The position numbers and the translations under genes are program-made. A stretch of 64,000 nucleotides of DNA from Microbacterium sp. LWO12-1.2 (GTDB lineage Bacteria > Actinomycetota > Actinomycetes > Actinomycetales > Microbacteriaceae), in assembly GCF_040675875.1 (NCBI RefSeq), contig NZ_JBEGII010000001.1, positions 806,001-870,000 of the forward strand, read 5' to 3'. Each line of letters begins with the position of its first letter. Position 1 is the stretch's first letter. The notes under the pieces are model-generated. The model had not been told where the DNA came from and ran no database searches. It was given only the letters and a program-made list of their open reading frames with translations. Of the stretch, positions 18,601-25,444 are shown piece after piece.

Positions 18601-19290
18601 CACCATGAGCGCGCGGGTGCCGTCGGGCTTGGGGAGGTCGATCGCGATGCCGAGGTTCACGTGGGCCGGCGCGACGACCGATGCCTTGCCGTCGATCTCG
18701 GCGTAGAACACGTTCTGGCTGCGGAACTCGTCGAGCGTGCGGATGAGTGCCCAGCCGATGAGGTGGGTGAAGCTGATCTTGCCGCCGCGGGTGCGCGCCA
18801 TGTGGTTGTTGATGACGATGCGGTTGTCGATCATCAGCTTGGCCGGCACCGTGCGCACGCTGGTCGCGGTCGGAACGGTCAGCGACTCGTCCATGTTCGC
18901 GGCGAGAGTCTTGGGGAGACCGCGAAGCGGGGTGACCTTGTCTTCCTCGGCGGAGTCCGCGGCTTCCTTCGCCGCGGGCTTCGGCGCCTGCGCAGGGATC
19001 GGAGCGGCAGCGGCAGGCTTGGTCGTCGTCCGCGCGACGGGCTGGGAGCCGATCACGGGGATGGGAGCTGTGACCGGGTGCGCGGGCTGTGCCGAGGCCT
19101 CTGCGGGCGCTGCGGGCGCTGCGGGCGCTGCGGCACCGGTGGTGTCGGAGTGGTACTTCTCGAGGATCGGCCACCACTCCTTGTCCACGGAGTCGCGGTT
19201 CACCTTGAACTGCTCATAGAGCTCTTCGACGAGCCAGGAATTGGCTCCGAACCCCCCGTCGCCCCCGACGCCGGTCACCTGGTTCGACAC
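15604..19290 (-). CDS. kgd: Multifunctional 2-oxoglutarate decarboxylase/dehydrogenase (Kgd)
   Basis: A 1228-residue actinobacterial fusion, close in length to the 1231-residue M. tuberculosis Kgd. Order: N-terminal helix for E1 assembly (NSWLVEELYEQF), an Ala/Pro-rich linker, an E2-like succinyltransferase domain with TYDHRVIQGA, then the thiamine-diphosphate E1 domain with MAHRGRLNVL and the TPP motif from GDAAF to VVVNNQ. It converts 2-oxoglutarate to succinyl-CoA together with a lipoyl protein and Lpd, or to succinic semialdehyde. In mycobacteria the FHA protein GarA inhibits it. The GTG at 19290 is preferred because it gives the standard N-terminus, with a GAGGG site upstream; 25 further residues to 19365 look non-coding. 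Confidence 0.96.
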   Translation of the reverse strand: MSNQVTGVGGDGGFGANSWLVEELYEQFKVNRDSVDKEWWPILEKYHSDTTGAAAPAAPAAPAEASAQPAHPVTAPIPVIGSQPVARTTTKPAAAAPIPAQAPKPAAKEAADSAEEDKVTPLRGLPKTLAANMDESLTVPTATSVRTVPAKLMIDNRIVINNHMARTRGGKISFTHLIGWALIRTLDEFRSQNVFYAEIDGKASVVAPAHVNLGIAIDLPKPDGTRALMVPSIKRADTMTFTEYLVAYEDLVTRARNNKLTAADFQGTTVSLTNPGGIGTVHSVPRLMKGQGCIIGAGALEYPAEFQGASEKTLNELAIGKTITLTSTYDHRVIQGAGSGEFLKKVHELLIGQRGFYDDIFAALRIPYAPIRWNPDIAVDLAERVDKQSRVQELINSFRVRGHLMADIDPLEYVQRSHPDLEIESHGLTFWDLDREFVTGGFGGRRIAKLRDILGVLRDSYCRTLGIEYMHIQDPEQRRWFQEKVELKYQKPGHDEQLRVLRKLNEAEAFETFLQTKFVGQKRFSLEGGESLVPLLDEILQGAANAGLEGAAIGMAHRGRLNVLTNIAGKTYGQVFQEFEGTQTPGNQRGSGDVKYHLGTEGTFIAEDGAELPVYLAANPSHLETVDGVLEGIVRAKQDRKPIGTFAWLPILVHGDAAFAGQGVVVETLQMSQLRGYRTGGTIHVVVNNQVGFTTTPNDGRTSVYATDVAKTIQAPVFHVNGDDPEAVIHVAQLAFEYRERFHRDVVIDLVCYRRRGHNEGDDPSMTQPLMTDLIQAKRSVRRLYTESLVGRGDITEQEYDEAKADFQNRLEIAFAETHAAETGALPVAPEALPAEDQVGAPDVTGVPNEVIQLIGDAFVNKPEGFTVHPKIQQLLEKRLDMSRNGNIDWGFGELLAFGSLLVEGTPVRFAGQDARRGTFVQRHATLHDRANGQEWLPLSNLSDAQGRFFIYDSLLSEYAALGFEYGYSVEAPEALVLWEAQFGDFVNGAQSVIDEYISAAEQKWGQQSSVTLLLPHGYEGQGPDHSSARIERFLQLCAQENMIVSRPSTPASYFHLLRRQAYARPRKPLIVFTPKAMLRLRGATSPVEAFTQGRFEPVIDDDRGLDRTAVKRVLVHSGKVHWDLRAELDKKPNPEVALVRLEQLYPTPIDELKTITDSYPNAELVWVQEEPENQGAWPFLALAFADVPGDRSFRPVARTASASPATGSSKVHAAEQATLLREALTID
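19102..19131. repeat. 9-bp tandem repeat in the kgd linker
   Basis: TGCGGGCGC is repeated three times with a partial fourth copy. It encodes the Ala/Pro-rich linker of Kgd on the minus strand. It is in frame, so copy-number change would alter linker length only. Confidence 0.7.
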
Positions 19291-19451
19291 GCTCGATCGC
19301 CCTCTTTCATCGCTGAATCTCACTGTGTTGGCACGCCGCGCAAAGATGCGCTCGGGCTCGCACACTCTCGACCAACAAGCCTAACGTGTTTCCCCCTGGG
19401 AATCGTCGAACCCATGCGCCCAGATCTCCACGATCTGAGTAGCGTGGAGAC

Positions 19452-20906
19452 ATGGAGTTCTCTGGTGAGCAGCCGACTGTCGATCTGACCTACTCGGACG
19501 TGTTCCTGGTGCCGCGCAGATCCGCGGTCACCAGTCGTCTTCAAGTCGATCTCGCCCCGCACGACGGCACGCCGGCAACGCTGCCACTGGTTGCCTCGAA
19601 CATGAACTCCGTGACGGGACCGCGGCTGGCCGCCGTGCTCGCCCGCCGCGGAGGCATCGGGGTGCTGCCGCAGGACATGCCGCTGCAGGATCTGGATCAG
19701 GCGATCAGTGATGTGAAGGCCCAGCCGGTGCTGTGGGACACGCCACTCGTGCTCCCGCCGGAAGCTCCCGTCGCCGAGGCCCTCCGTCTGCTCCCGGCGA
19801 CGGCGGGCCACGGCATCGTCGTCGCCCATGGCAGAGGCGAGATCGAGGTCGACCAGATCCTCGGCATCCTGCCGGCGACCCGCCTGGCCACGGCATTGCC
19901 CGACGCGCAGCTGGGGGATCTGGTCCGTACGGGCACACCGTCGCTCGATGCGGACGACATCGGCTCAGAGCGCCATGCGTTCGACGTCATCACCGATGCC
20001 GGGGTCGAGATGGTCACGGTCAGCCACCACGGCCATCTCGTCGGCACGCTGAGCGCCCGCAGCGCCCTGCGGTCGACCCTGTACGGGCCGGCGCTCGACG
20101 GCGATGGCCGTCTCGCCGTCGCGGCGGCCGTGGGGATCAACGGTGATGTGGCCTCCAAGGCACGGGCGCTCGCCGCCGCAGGGGTCGACGTGCTGGTGGT
20201 CGACACCGCGCACGGGCATCAGGAGGGGATGCTGCGCGCACTCCGCGCCGTTGCCGAACTCGGCCTCGACATCCCCATCGTCGCCGGCAACATCGTCACT
20301 GCCGACGGCGTGAACGACCTGGTGGACGCGGGAGCGACGATCCTCAAGGTCGGCGTCGGACCGGGTGCGATGTGCACGACGCGCATGATGACGGCCGTCG
20401 GTCGGCCACAGTTCTCCGCGGTCCTCGAGACGGCGCAGGCCGCACGGGAGCTCGGAGCCCACGTCTGGGCGGACGGGGGCGTGCGGTATCCGCGCGACGT
20501 CGCGCTCGCGCTCGCCGCCGGTGCGGCATCCGTGATGATCGGATCGTGGTTCGCCGGCACGATCGAGGCGCCGGGTGCGCTGCAGCGGGACAGCGATGGG
20601 CGCATCTTCAAGGAATCGTGGGGCATGGCGTCGACCAAAGCCGTCCAGGCCAGGTTCGAGCGGCTCGATGCCTACGAGCGCGCGCGCAAGGAGCTCTTCG
20701 CTGAGGGCATCTCGTCGTCGAAGATCTACCTCGACCCGCTGCGTCCCGGTGTGGAGGATCTGCTCGACATGATCACCTCGGGCGTGCGCTCGTCCTTCAC
20801 CTACGCCGGAGCCTCGTCGGTTCCCGAGTTCCACGAGCGCGCGCTGGTCGGCCTCCAGTCGGCGGCCGGATACGAGGAGGGGAAGGCCCTGCCGGTCAGC
20901 TGGTGA
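19452..20906 (+). CDS. guaB1: GuaB1-type IMPDH/GMPR family protein, probable GMP reductase
   Basis: A 484-residue TIM-barrel protein of the IMP dehydrogenase family with a CBS pair inserted at about residues 92-206. The catalytic loop is GVGPGAMCTTR with Cys at 308, and DTAHGH and ADGGVRYPRD are family motifs. GuaB1 is not the main IMPDH; the mycobacterial protein has been shown to be a GMP reductase, so GMP to IMP salvage is the likely reaction. TAGCGT (19440-19445) ends 6 nt before the ATG, so the mRNA is probably leaderless. In M. tuberculosis guaB1 (Rv1843c) is also followed by two CBS membrane proteins (Rv1842c, Rv1841c). Confidence 0.93.
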   Translation: MEFSGEQPTVDLTYSDVFLVPRRSAVTSRLQVDLAPHDGTPATLPLVASNMNSVTGPRLAAVLARRGGIGVLPQDMPLQDLDQAISDVKAQPVLWDTPLVLPPEAPVAEALRLLPATAGHGIVVAHGRGEIEVDQILGILPATRLATALPDAQLGDLVRTGTPSLDADDIGSERHAFDVITDAGVEMVTVSHHGHLVGTLSARSALRSTLYGPALDGDGRLAVAAAVGINGDVASKARALAAAGVDVLVVDTAHGHQEGMLRALRAVAELGLDIPIVAGNIVTADGVNDLVDAGATILKVGVGPGAMCTTRMMTAVGRPQFSAVLETAQAARELGAHVWADGGVRYPRDVALALAAGAASVMIGSWFAGTIEAPGALQRDSDGRIFKESWGMASTKAVQARFERLDAYERARKELFAEGISSSKIYLDPLRPGVEDLLDMITSGVRSSFTYAGASSVPEFHERALVGLQSAAGYEEGKALPVSW

Positions 20907-20934
20907 GCCGCGTCGCGATCTCAGCGGATTTCGG

Positions 20935-20940
20935 TAGAAT
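20935..20940 (+). promoter_or_regulatory. -10 hexamer TAGAAT before the CNNM-type genes
   Basis: TAGAAT stands 28 bases after the guaB1 stop and 10 nt before a short ATG reading frame. It would give the CNNM pair a promoter separate from guaB1. No clear -35. Confidence 0.45.
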
Positions 20941-20950
20941 CGTCGTCACC

Positions 20951-21019
20951 ATGGACGACCCTCCCAGTTGCAGTACTTCGCCCCACTGTCCGCCTCTCTC
21001 ACCGGAGAGGAACCACTGA
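20951..21019 (+). CDS. Possible 22-residue proline-rich leader peptide
   Basis: ATG at 20951 opens a 22-codon frame with six prolines (two PP pairs) whose TGA overlaps the next ATG (TGATG, 21017-21021). It follows a -10-like TAGAAT. Proline-rich leader peptides control Mg2+ transport genes in enterobacteria (mgtL, mgtP), and the gene downstream is a CNNM/CorC-type Mg2+/Co2+-related protein, which makes this worth noting. No ribosome site precedes it; it could only be read from a near-leaderless mRNA. It may be chance. Confidence 0.3.
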   Translation: MDDPPSCSTSPHCPPLSPERNH

Positions 21020-22335
21020 TGGACTACATCATGTTGGGCGTGGGGCTCCTGCTCACGGTCGGCACCGGCCTCTTCGTCGCGAGCGAGTTCGCGCTGGTCA
21101 ATCTCGACCGCGCGGAACTCGAGGCGCGGCAGTCGCGCGGAGAATCCCGACTCGCGCTGACCATCAGCGCTCTCAAGCACACCTCCACGCACCTGTCATC
21201 GGCGCAGCTCGGTATCACGCTGACCACGCTGCTGACGGGATACACGATGGAGCCGGCCCTCTCGAACCTGCTGCGTCCGACGCTGATCGCCTGGAACCTG
21301 CCGGAGGCAGCGGTCTCACCGATCGCGACGATCGTGGCGATGCTGGTCGCGACCGTCCTGTCGATGATCCTCGGTGAGCTCGTCCCGAAGAACTTCGCCC
21401 TCGCGCTGCCTCTGGCCACCGCGAAGCTCGTCATCCCGTTCCAGATCGCCTTCACCACCGTCTTCAAGCCGGCCGTGGTCGTGCTCAACGGGAGCGCCAA
21501 CGGCGTGCTCCGGAGCATGGGCATCGAGCCGAAGGAGGAGCTCTCCGGTGCACGCAGTGCCGAAGAGCTCTCATCGTTGGTGCGCCGTTCGGCGAGTGCA
21601 GGAATGCTCGAGGCCGACACGGCCACGTTGCTCGACCGCACGCTGACCTTCTCCCGCCTCACCGCGGCCGATGTCATGACCGCCCGCCCGAGCATGCACG
21701 CGATCGCGGCGGGGGACTCGGCAGATGACGTCATCCAGCTCGCCCGGCGCACCGGTCACAGCCGCTTCCCGGTGTACGACGACGATCTCGACGACATCAC
21801 CGGTGTCGTTCATCTCAAAGCCGCCATCTCGGTGCCGCGCGATCGCCGCACTGAGGTACCGGTGGGAGCCCTCTCGACCGAGCCGCTGCGTGTGCCCGAG
21901 ACGGTGCACGTCGACGCCCTCATCTCGGAGCTCCGGGCTCGCGGCTATCAACTCGCCGTGGTCGTCGACGAGTACGGCGGAACCGCGGGTCTGGTGACTT
22001 TGGAGGATCTGATCGAGGAGCTGGTGGGTGAGGTCGCCGACGAGCACGACCGCACCCGCGCCGGCGTCATCCGAGGCCGTGACGGTGTCACGTTCCCCGG
22101 CGAGCTCCGCCCGGATGAGCTGCGTCAGCGCGCCGGGGTCGAAGTGCCGGAGGGCGAGGTGTACGACACGGTGGGCGGCTACGTCATGAGCGTGTTGGAG
22201 CGGGTGCCCGCCGTCGGAGACGAGGTCTCCGTCGACAGCGGCGTGCTGCAGGTGGTCCGCATGGACGGACGACGCGTCGACCGCATCAGGTACGTTCCCA
22301 GTCCGGATCAGCCAGGAGAGGTGGACCCCCGATGA
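21019..22335 (+). CDS. CNNM/CorC (hemolysin C-like) membrane protein with CBS pair
   Basis: A 438-residue protein: an N-terminal DUF21/CNNM membrane domain of four hydrophobic segments (about 1-160, with ILGELVPKNFALA), a CBS pair (about 210-330, ending VVDEYGGTAGLVTLEDLIEE) and a C-terminal CorC_HlyC domain. Family members are linked to Mg2+/Co2+ efflux; the 'hemolysin' label is historical. The ATG at 21019 has GGAGAGG 8 nt upstream and overlaps the stop of a short leader frame. It overlaps the next, related gene by 4 bases (22332-22335). Confidence 0.92.
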   Translation: MDYIMLGVGLLLTVGTGLFVASEFALVNLDRAELEARQSRGESRLALTISALKHTSTHLSSAQLGITLTTLLTGYTMEPALSNLLRPTLIAWNLPEAAVSPIATIVAMLVATVLSMILGELVPKNFALALPLATAKLVIPFQIAFTTVFKPAVVVLNGSANGVLRSMGIEPKEELSGARSAEELSSLVRRSASAGMLEADTATLLDRTLTFSRLTAADVMTARPSMHAIAAGDSADDVIQLARRTGHSRFPVYDDDLDDITGVVHLKAAISVPRDRRTEVPVGALSTEPLRVPETVHVDALISELRARGYQLAVVVDEYGGTAGLVTLEDLIEELVGEVADEHDRTRAGVIRGRDGVTFPGELRPDELRQRAGVEVPEGEVYDTVGGYVMSVLERVPAVGDEVSVDSGVLQVVRMDGRRVDRIRYVPSPDQPGEVDPR

Positions 22336-23396
22336 GCGACTGGGGAGGACTCGCCTGGTTGGTCGTGCTGCTCGTGGCCAACGCCTTCTTCGTCGGCGCC
22401 GAGTTCGCAGTGATCTCCGCACGGCGTTCGCAGATCGAACCGCGCGCCGAGCAGGGTTCGCGTGCGGCGAAGACCGCCCTGTACGCGATGGAGCACGCGA
22501 CGCTCATGCTCGCGACCTCGCAGTTGGGCATCACGATCTGCTCACTGCTGATCCTCAACGTCTCCGAACCCGCCATCCACCACCTGCTCGCCGTGCCGCT
22601 GCACGCGTTCGGCTGGCCCGACGGCGCGGTGGATGCCGTGTCGTTCGTGATCGCCCTGCTGATCGTCTCGTTCCTGCACGTGGTGTTCGGTGAGATGGTG
22701 CCGAAGAACCTCGCATTCTCGGTGCCCGATCGTGCGGTGCTGATCCTCGCGACACCGCTCGTGTGGGTGTCGAAGGTGTTCATGCCGGTGATCTGGGCGC
22801 TCAATGCGGCGGCGAACGGCGTGCTGCGGCTGTTCCGCGTGGAGCCGAAGAACGAGGCCGCCTCGACCTTCACGCTCGACGAGGTGGCGACGATCGTCAA
22901 CCAGTCCCGCCGCGAGGGTGTCCTGATGGACACCGCCGGAACAGTGGCCGCGGCGGTCGAGTTCACCGACAAGAAGGCGCGGGACGTCGCCGTGCCGCTG
23001 AGCGATCTCGTGACGCTGCCGCAGTCGACCACGCCGGACGACATCGAGAAGGCGGTCGCGCGGTACGGGTTCTCGCGCTACGTGATCGTCGACGCGGATG
23101 CGGTGCCGATCGGGTACGTGCACCTCAAGGACATCCTGCGTGCCTCTGAAGGCGTGGATGCCGAGACGAAGATGATCCAGCCGATCCCCGCCAAGCGCAT
23201 CCACCACATGGTGCCCGTCCAGGAGGACACCGACCTCGAGGATGCTCTCGCGGTGATGCGCCGGGCAGGACGTCATCTGGCGAAGGTGCGCGACGCCGCG
23301 GGGCAGACGACGGCGGTGCTGTTCCTCGAGGACATCCTGGAGGAACTCGTCGGCGAGGTGCAGGACGCCACGCGGCGCGTGCGCGGACACTACTGA
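22332..23396 (+). CDS. CNNM-type membrane protein with CBS pair, shorter paralogue
   Basis: A 354-residue paralogue of the upstream gene, with the DUF21 membrane domain (VVFGEMVPKNLAF) and CBS pair, but it ends shortly after the CBS region (LFLEDILEELVGEV) and so lacks a full CorC_HlyC domain. The two proteins may form a heteromeric transporter; this is inferred from the fixed pairing, also seen as Rv1842c/Rv1841c in M. tuberculosis. Translation is coupled by an ATGA overlap. A hairpin follows 20 bases after the stop. Confidence 0.92.
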   Translation: MSDWGGLAWLVVLLVANAFFVGAEFAVISARRSQIEPRAEQGSRAAKTALYAMEHATLMLATSQLGITICSLLILNVSEPAIHHLLAVPLHAFGWPDGAVDAVSFVIALLIVSFLHVVFGEMVPKNLAFSVPDRAVLILATPLVWVSKVFMPVIWALNAAANGVLRLFRVEPKNEAASTFTLDEVATIVNQSRREGVLMDTAGTVAAAVEFTDKKARDVAVPLSDLVTLPQSTTPDDIEKAVARYGFSRYVIVDADAVPIGYVHLKDILRASEGVDAETKMIQPIPAKRIHHMVPVQEDTDLEDALAVMRRAGRHLAKVRDAAGQTTAVLFLEDILEELVGEVQDATRRVRGHY

Positions 23397-23416
23397 CCGC
23401 TGATACCGCTTCCACG

Positions 23417-23454
23417 CACAGGCCGCAGGCTCCTCAGGGAGCCGGCGGCCTGTG
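23417..23454. terminator. Hairpin terminator between convergent genes
   Basis: Outer stem 23417-23426 with 23445-23454 (10 bp) and inner stem 23428-23433 with 23438-23443 form one long hairpin between the CNNM pair and the Old Yellow Enzyme gene. Confidence 0.8.
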
Positions 23455-23471
23455 GCGTCGCATGCGGCGGC

Positions 23472-24539
23472 TCAGCGCCAGTGCGCGCGTTCGTACTGCG
23501 GCGGCCACGTGACCTCGGCACCGAGCTCGTGGGCGGCGCGGAGCGCGAAGTGCGGGTCGCGCAGCCATTCGCGCCCGGCGAAGATCGCATCGGCCGCCCC
23601 GTCGGCCAGCACCTGCTCGGCCTGTGCTGCTGCGGTGATCAACCCGACGGCCGAGACGGGGATCCGACCGCCCTGGCGCACGGTCTCGGCGAGCGGCACC
23701 TGGTAGCCGGGGAACACGCTGATCTGCTGGTGCGCGACCAGGCCTCCGCTGGAGACGTCGATCAGATCCGCACCGTGCTGCTCCGCCCAGGCGCCGACAG
23801 TCGCGGCCTCCTCGGGGGTGAAGCCGCCCTCGGCGTGGTCGGTGGCGGAGATGCGCACGAACAACGGAACCCCCTCTCCGGCCGTCGCCCGCACCGCGTC
23901 CACGACGCGCAGGAGCAACCGGGCCCGGTTCTCGAGAGAGCCGCCGTACTCGTCTGCGCGGAGGTTCGACAGCGGCGAGAGGAACTGGTGGAGGAGGTAG
24001 CCGTGTGCGCCGTGCAGCTCGAGCACGTCGAATCCGGCATCGAGGGCGCGGCGGGCCGCGGCGGCGAACGCATCGACGATCCGCTCGATGCCGGCGGCGT
24101 CGAGCGCGACCGGAGCGGCGAAGCCCTCGTACGCGATGTCGGACGGTGCGGTCGTCGTCCACCCGCCCTCGGCAGCAGGCACCGACCCCGAGCCCTCGGC
24201 CCAGGGCCACCACGTCGACGCCTTGCGACCCGCATGCGCGAGCTGCACGCCGGCGACCGCGCCACGGTCATGGATCGCCTGCACGATCGGAACCCACGCG
24301 TCGCGCTGCTCGTCGTTCCACAGGCCGACGTCCCTCGGGGATATCCGTCCTTCCGCCACGACCGCCGTCGCCTCGGCGATGATCAGCCCGGCGCCGCCTG
24401 AGGCGAACTGGGCGAGGTGCGTGTGATGCCATTCCTGTACGACGCCGTCCACGGCGCTGTACATGCACATGGGGGAGACCCAGAGGCGGTTGCGGAAGGT
24501 GACGGATCGGATGCGCAGCGGAGAGAAGAGGATGCTCAC
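23472..24539 (-). CDS. NADH:flavin oxidoreductase, Old Yellow Enzyme (YqjM-like)
   Basis: A 355-residue FMN enzyme with a TIM barrel. SPMCMYSAVDG near the N-terminus carries the active-site Cys of the YqjM-like class, HHTHL, ELHGAHGYLLHQF (substrate-binding His pair region) and a late AGREWLRDPHF loop follow. Such enzymes reduce activated C=C bonds with NADPH and respond to electrophile stress; the true substrate is unknown. The GTG at 24539 is chosen over ATG 24569 because TACCGT (minus 24551-24546) ends exactly 6 nt upstream. It diverges from nnrD, which has the same arrangement on the other strand. Confidence 0.92.
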   Translation of the reverse strand: MSILFSPLRIRSVTFRNRLWVSPMCMYSAVDGVVQEWHHTHLAQFASGGAGLIIAEATAVVAEGRISPRDVGLWNDEQRDAWVPIVQAIHDRGAVAGVQLAHAGRKASTWWPWAEGSGSVPAAEGGWTTTAPSDIAYEGFAAPVALDAAGIERIVDAFAAAARRALDAGFDVLELHGAHGYLLHQFLSPLSNLRADEYGGSLENRARLLLRVVDAVRATAGEGVPLFVRISATDHAEGGFTPEEAATVGAWAEQHGADLIDVSSGGLVAHQQISVFPGYQVPLAETVRQGGRIPVSAVGLITAAAQAEQVLADGAADAIFAGREWLRDPHFALRAAHELGAEVTWPPQYERAHWR

Positions 24540-24545
24540 CGTTCG

Positions 24546-24589
24546 ACGGTACTCCGCGGTGAGTGTCACGAGGGCCGTCCGGCTAACGT
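24546..24589. promoter_or_regulatory. Divergent pair of leaderless -10 hexamers
   Basis: TACCGT on the minus strand (24551-24546) and TAACGT on the plus strand (24584-24589) each end 6 nt before their start codons. The whole region between the two genes is 56 bases, so the two upstream promoter regions must overlap. Confidence 0.6.
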
Positions 24590-24595
24590 GGAGTC

Positions 24596-25444
24596 ATGGT
24601 CGAGGTGCGCGAGTGGTCCCGCAGCGATACCGCCCGATTCCTGCGGGTGCCGTCGTCAGGCGATGACAAGTACTCGCGCGGCGTGGTGGCCCTGCGCACG
24701 GGGTCTGCCCTGTACCCGGGAGCAGCAGTGCTGGGTGTCGAGGCGGCGTGGCGCGCCGGTGCGGGCTTCGTCCGGTACGTGGGCGAGGGGCGTGCAGCGG
24801 ACGCGGTGATCGCCAGGCGTCCGGAGACGGTCGTCGGCGCCGATACCGGTCGCACGCGGATCGACACGTGGGTGATCGGCTCCGGTACGGACCCCTCGGC
24901 GCGGTCCGACGACGAGAGCGCGGCGCTGCGGCAGATCCTCGCCGGGTCCGCGCGCGTCGTGGTCGATGCCGGCGCGCTCGATCTCGCTACCGGGAGCGCA
25001 GCGCCATTCGTGGTCACCCCGCACGCGGGGGAGTTCGCGCGGTTGCGGGCGCAGCTGCGACTCGCGCCGTCCGACGACACGCAGCGCGCGCAGGCCGCCG
25101 CCGACGTCGCCGCGAGACTGGGCGGAACCGTGCTGCTCAAGGGGGCGCGCACGCTGGTCGCCGATGTGGACGGGCGTGTGATCGAGATCTCCGCCGGTAC
25201 CGGATGGTTGGCGACCGCCGGCAGCGGAGATGTGCTGGGCGGGGTGCTCGGGGCTCTGCTCGCCGCGAACCCGCACGCGCCGCTCGCCGAAGCCGCCGCC
25301 GCTGCGGCCTGGCTGCACGGCTACGCCGGTCGACTGGCGGCTGATGCGGCAGGAGCCGGTGAACGCCGAGGACCGGGGCATCCGATCGTCGCGATGGACG
25401 TCGCGGAGGCCCTGCCGAGCGCGATCGCGGACCTGCTCGCATGA
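24596..25444 (+). CDS. nnrD: ADP/ATP-dependent NAD(P)H-hydrate dehydratase
   Basis: A 282-residue carbohydrate-kinase-like (YjeF C-terminal) repair enzyme that returns S-NAD(P)HX to NAD(P)H. Seen are KYSRGVV, AAWRAGAGFVR, VIGSGT, the VTPHAGEFARL nucleotide region and the catalytic TAGSGDVLGGVLGALLA glycine loop. The epimerase domain (NnrE) often fused to it is absent, and no separate nnrE is in the window. The ATG is preceded by TAACGT ending 6 nt upstream. It overlaps the next gene by 4 bases. Confidence 0.92.
   Translation: MVEVREWSRSDTARFLRVPSSGDDKYSRGVVALRTGSALYPGAAVLGVEAAWRAGAGFVRYVGEGRAADAVIARRPETVVGADTGRTRIDTWVIGSGTDPSARSDDESAALRQILAGSARVVVDAGALDLATGSAAPFVVTPHAGEFARLRAQLRLAPSDDTQRAQAAADVAARLGGTVLLKGARTLVADVDGRVIEISAGTGWLATAGSGDVLGGVLGALLAANPHAPLAEAAAAAAWLHGYAGRLAADAAGAGERRGPGHPIVAMDVAEALPSAIADLLA

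Noticed and set aside
16213..19488. Open frame of 1091 codons on the plus strand
   Set aside because: It is antisense to kgd, lacks any recognisable motif, and its composition (runs of Val, Gly, Arg, His) is what a GC-rich gene gives when read on the opposite strand.
20968..21018. TTG start at 20968 for the CNNM gene
   Set aside because: It would add 17 residues before the first membrane segment with no ribosome site, while ATG 21019 has GGAGAGG at good distance.
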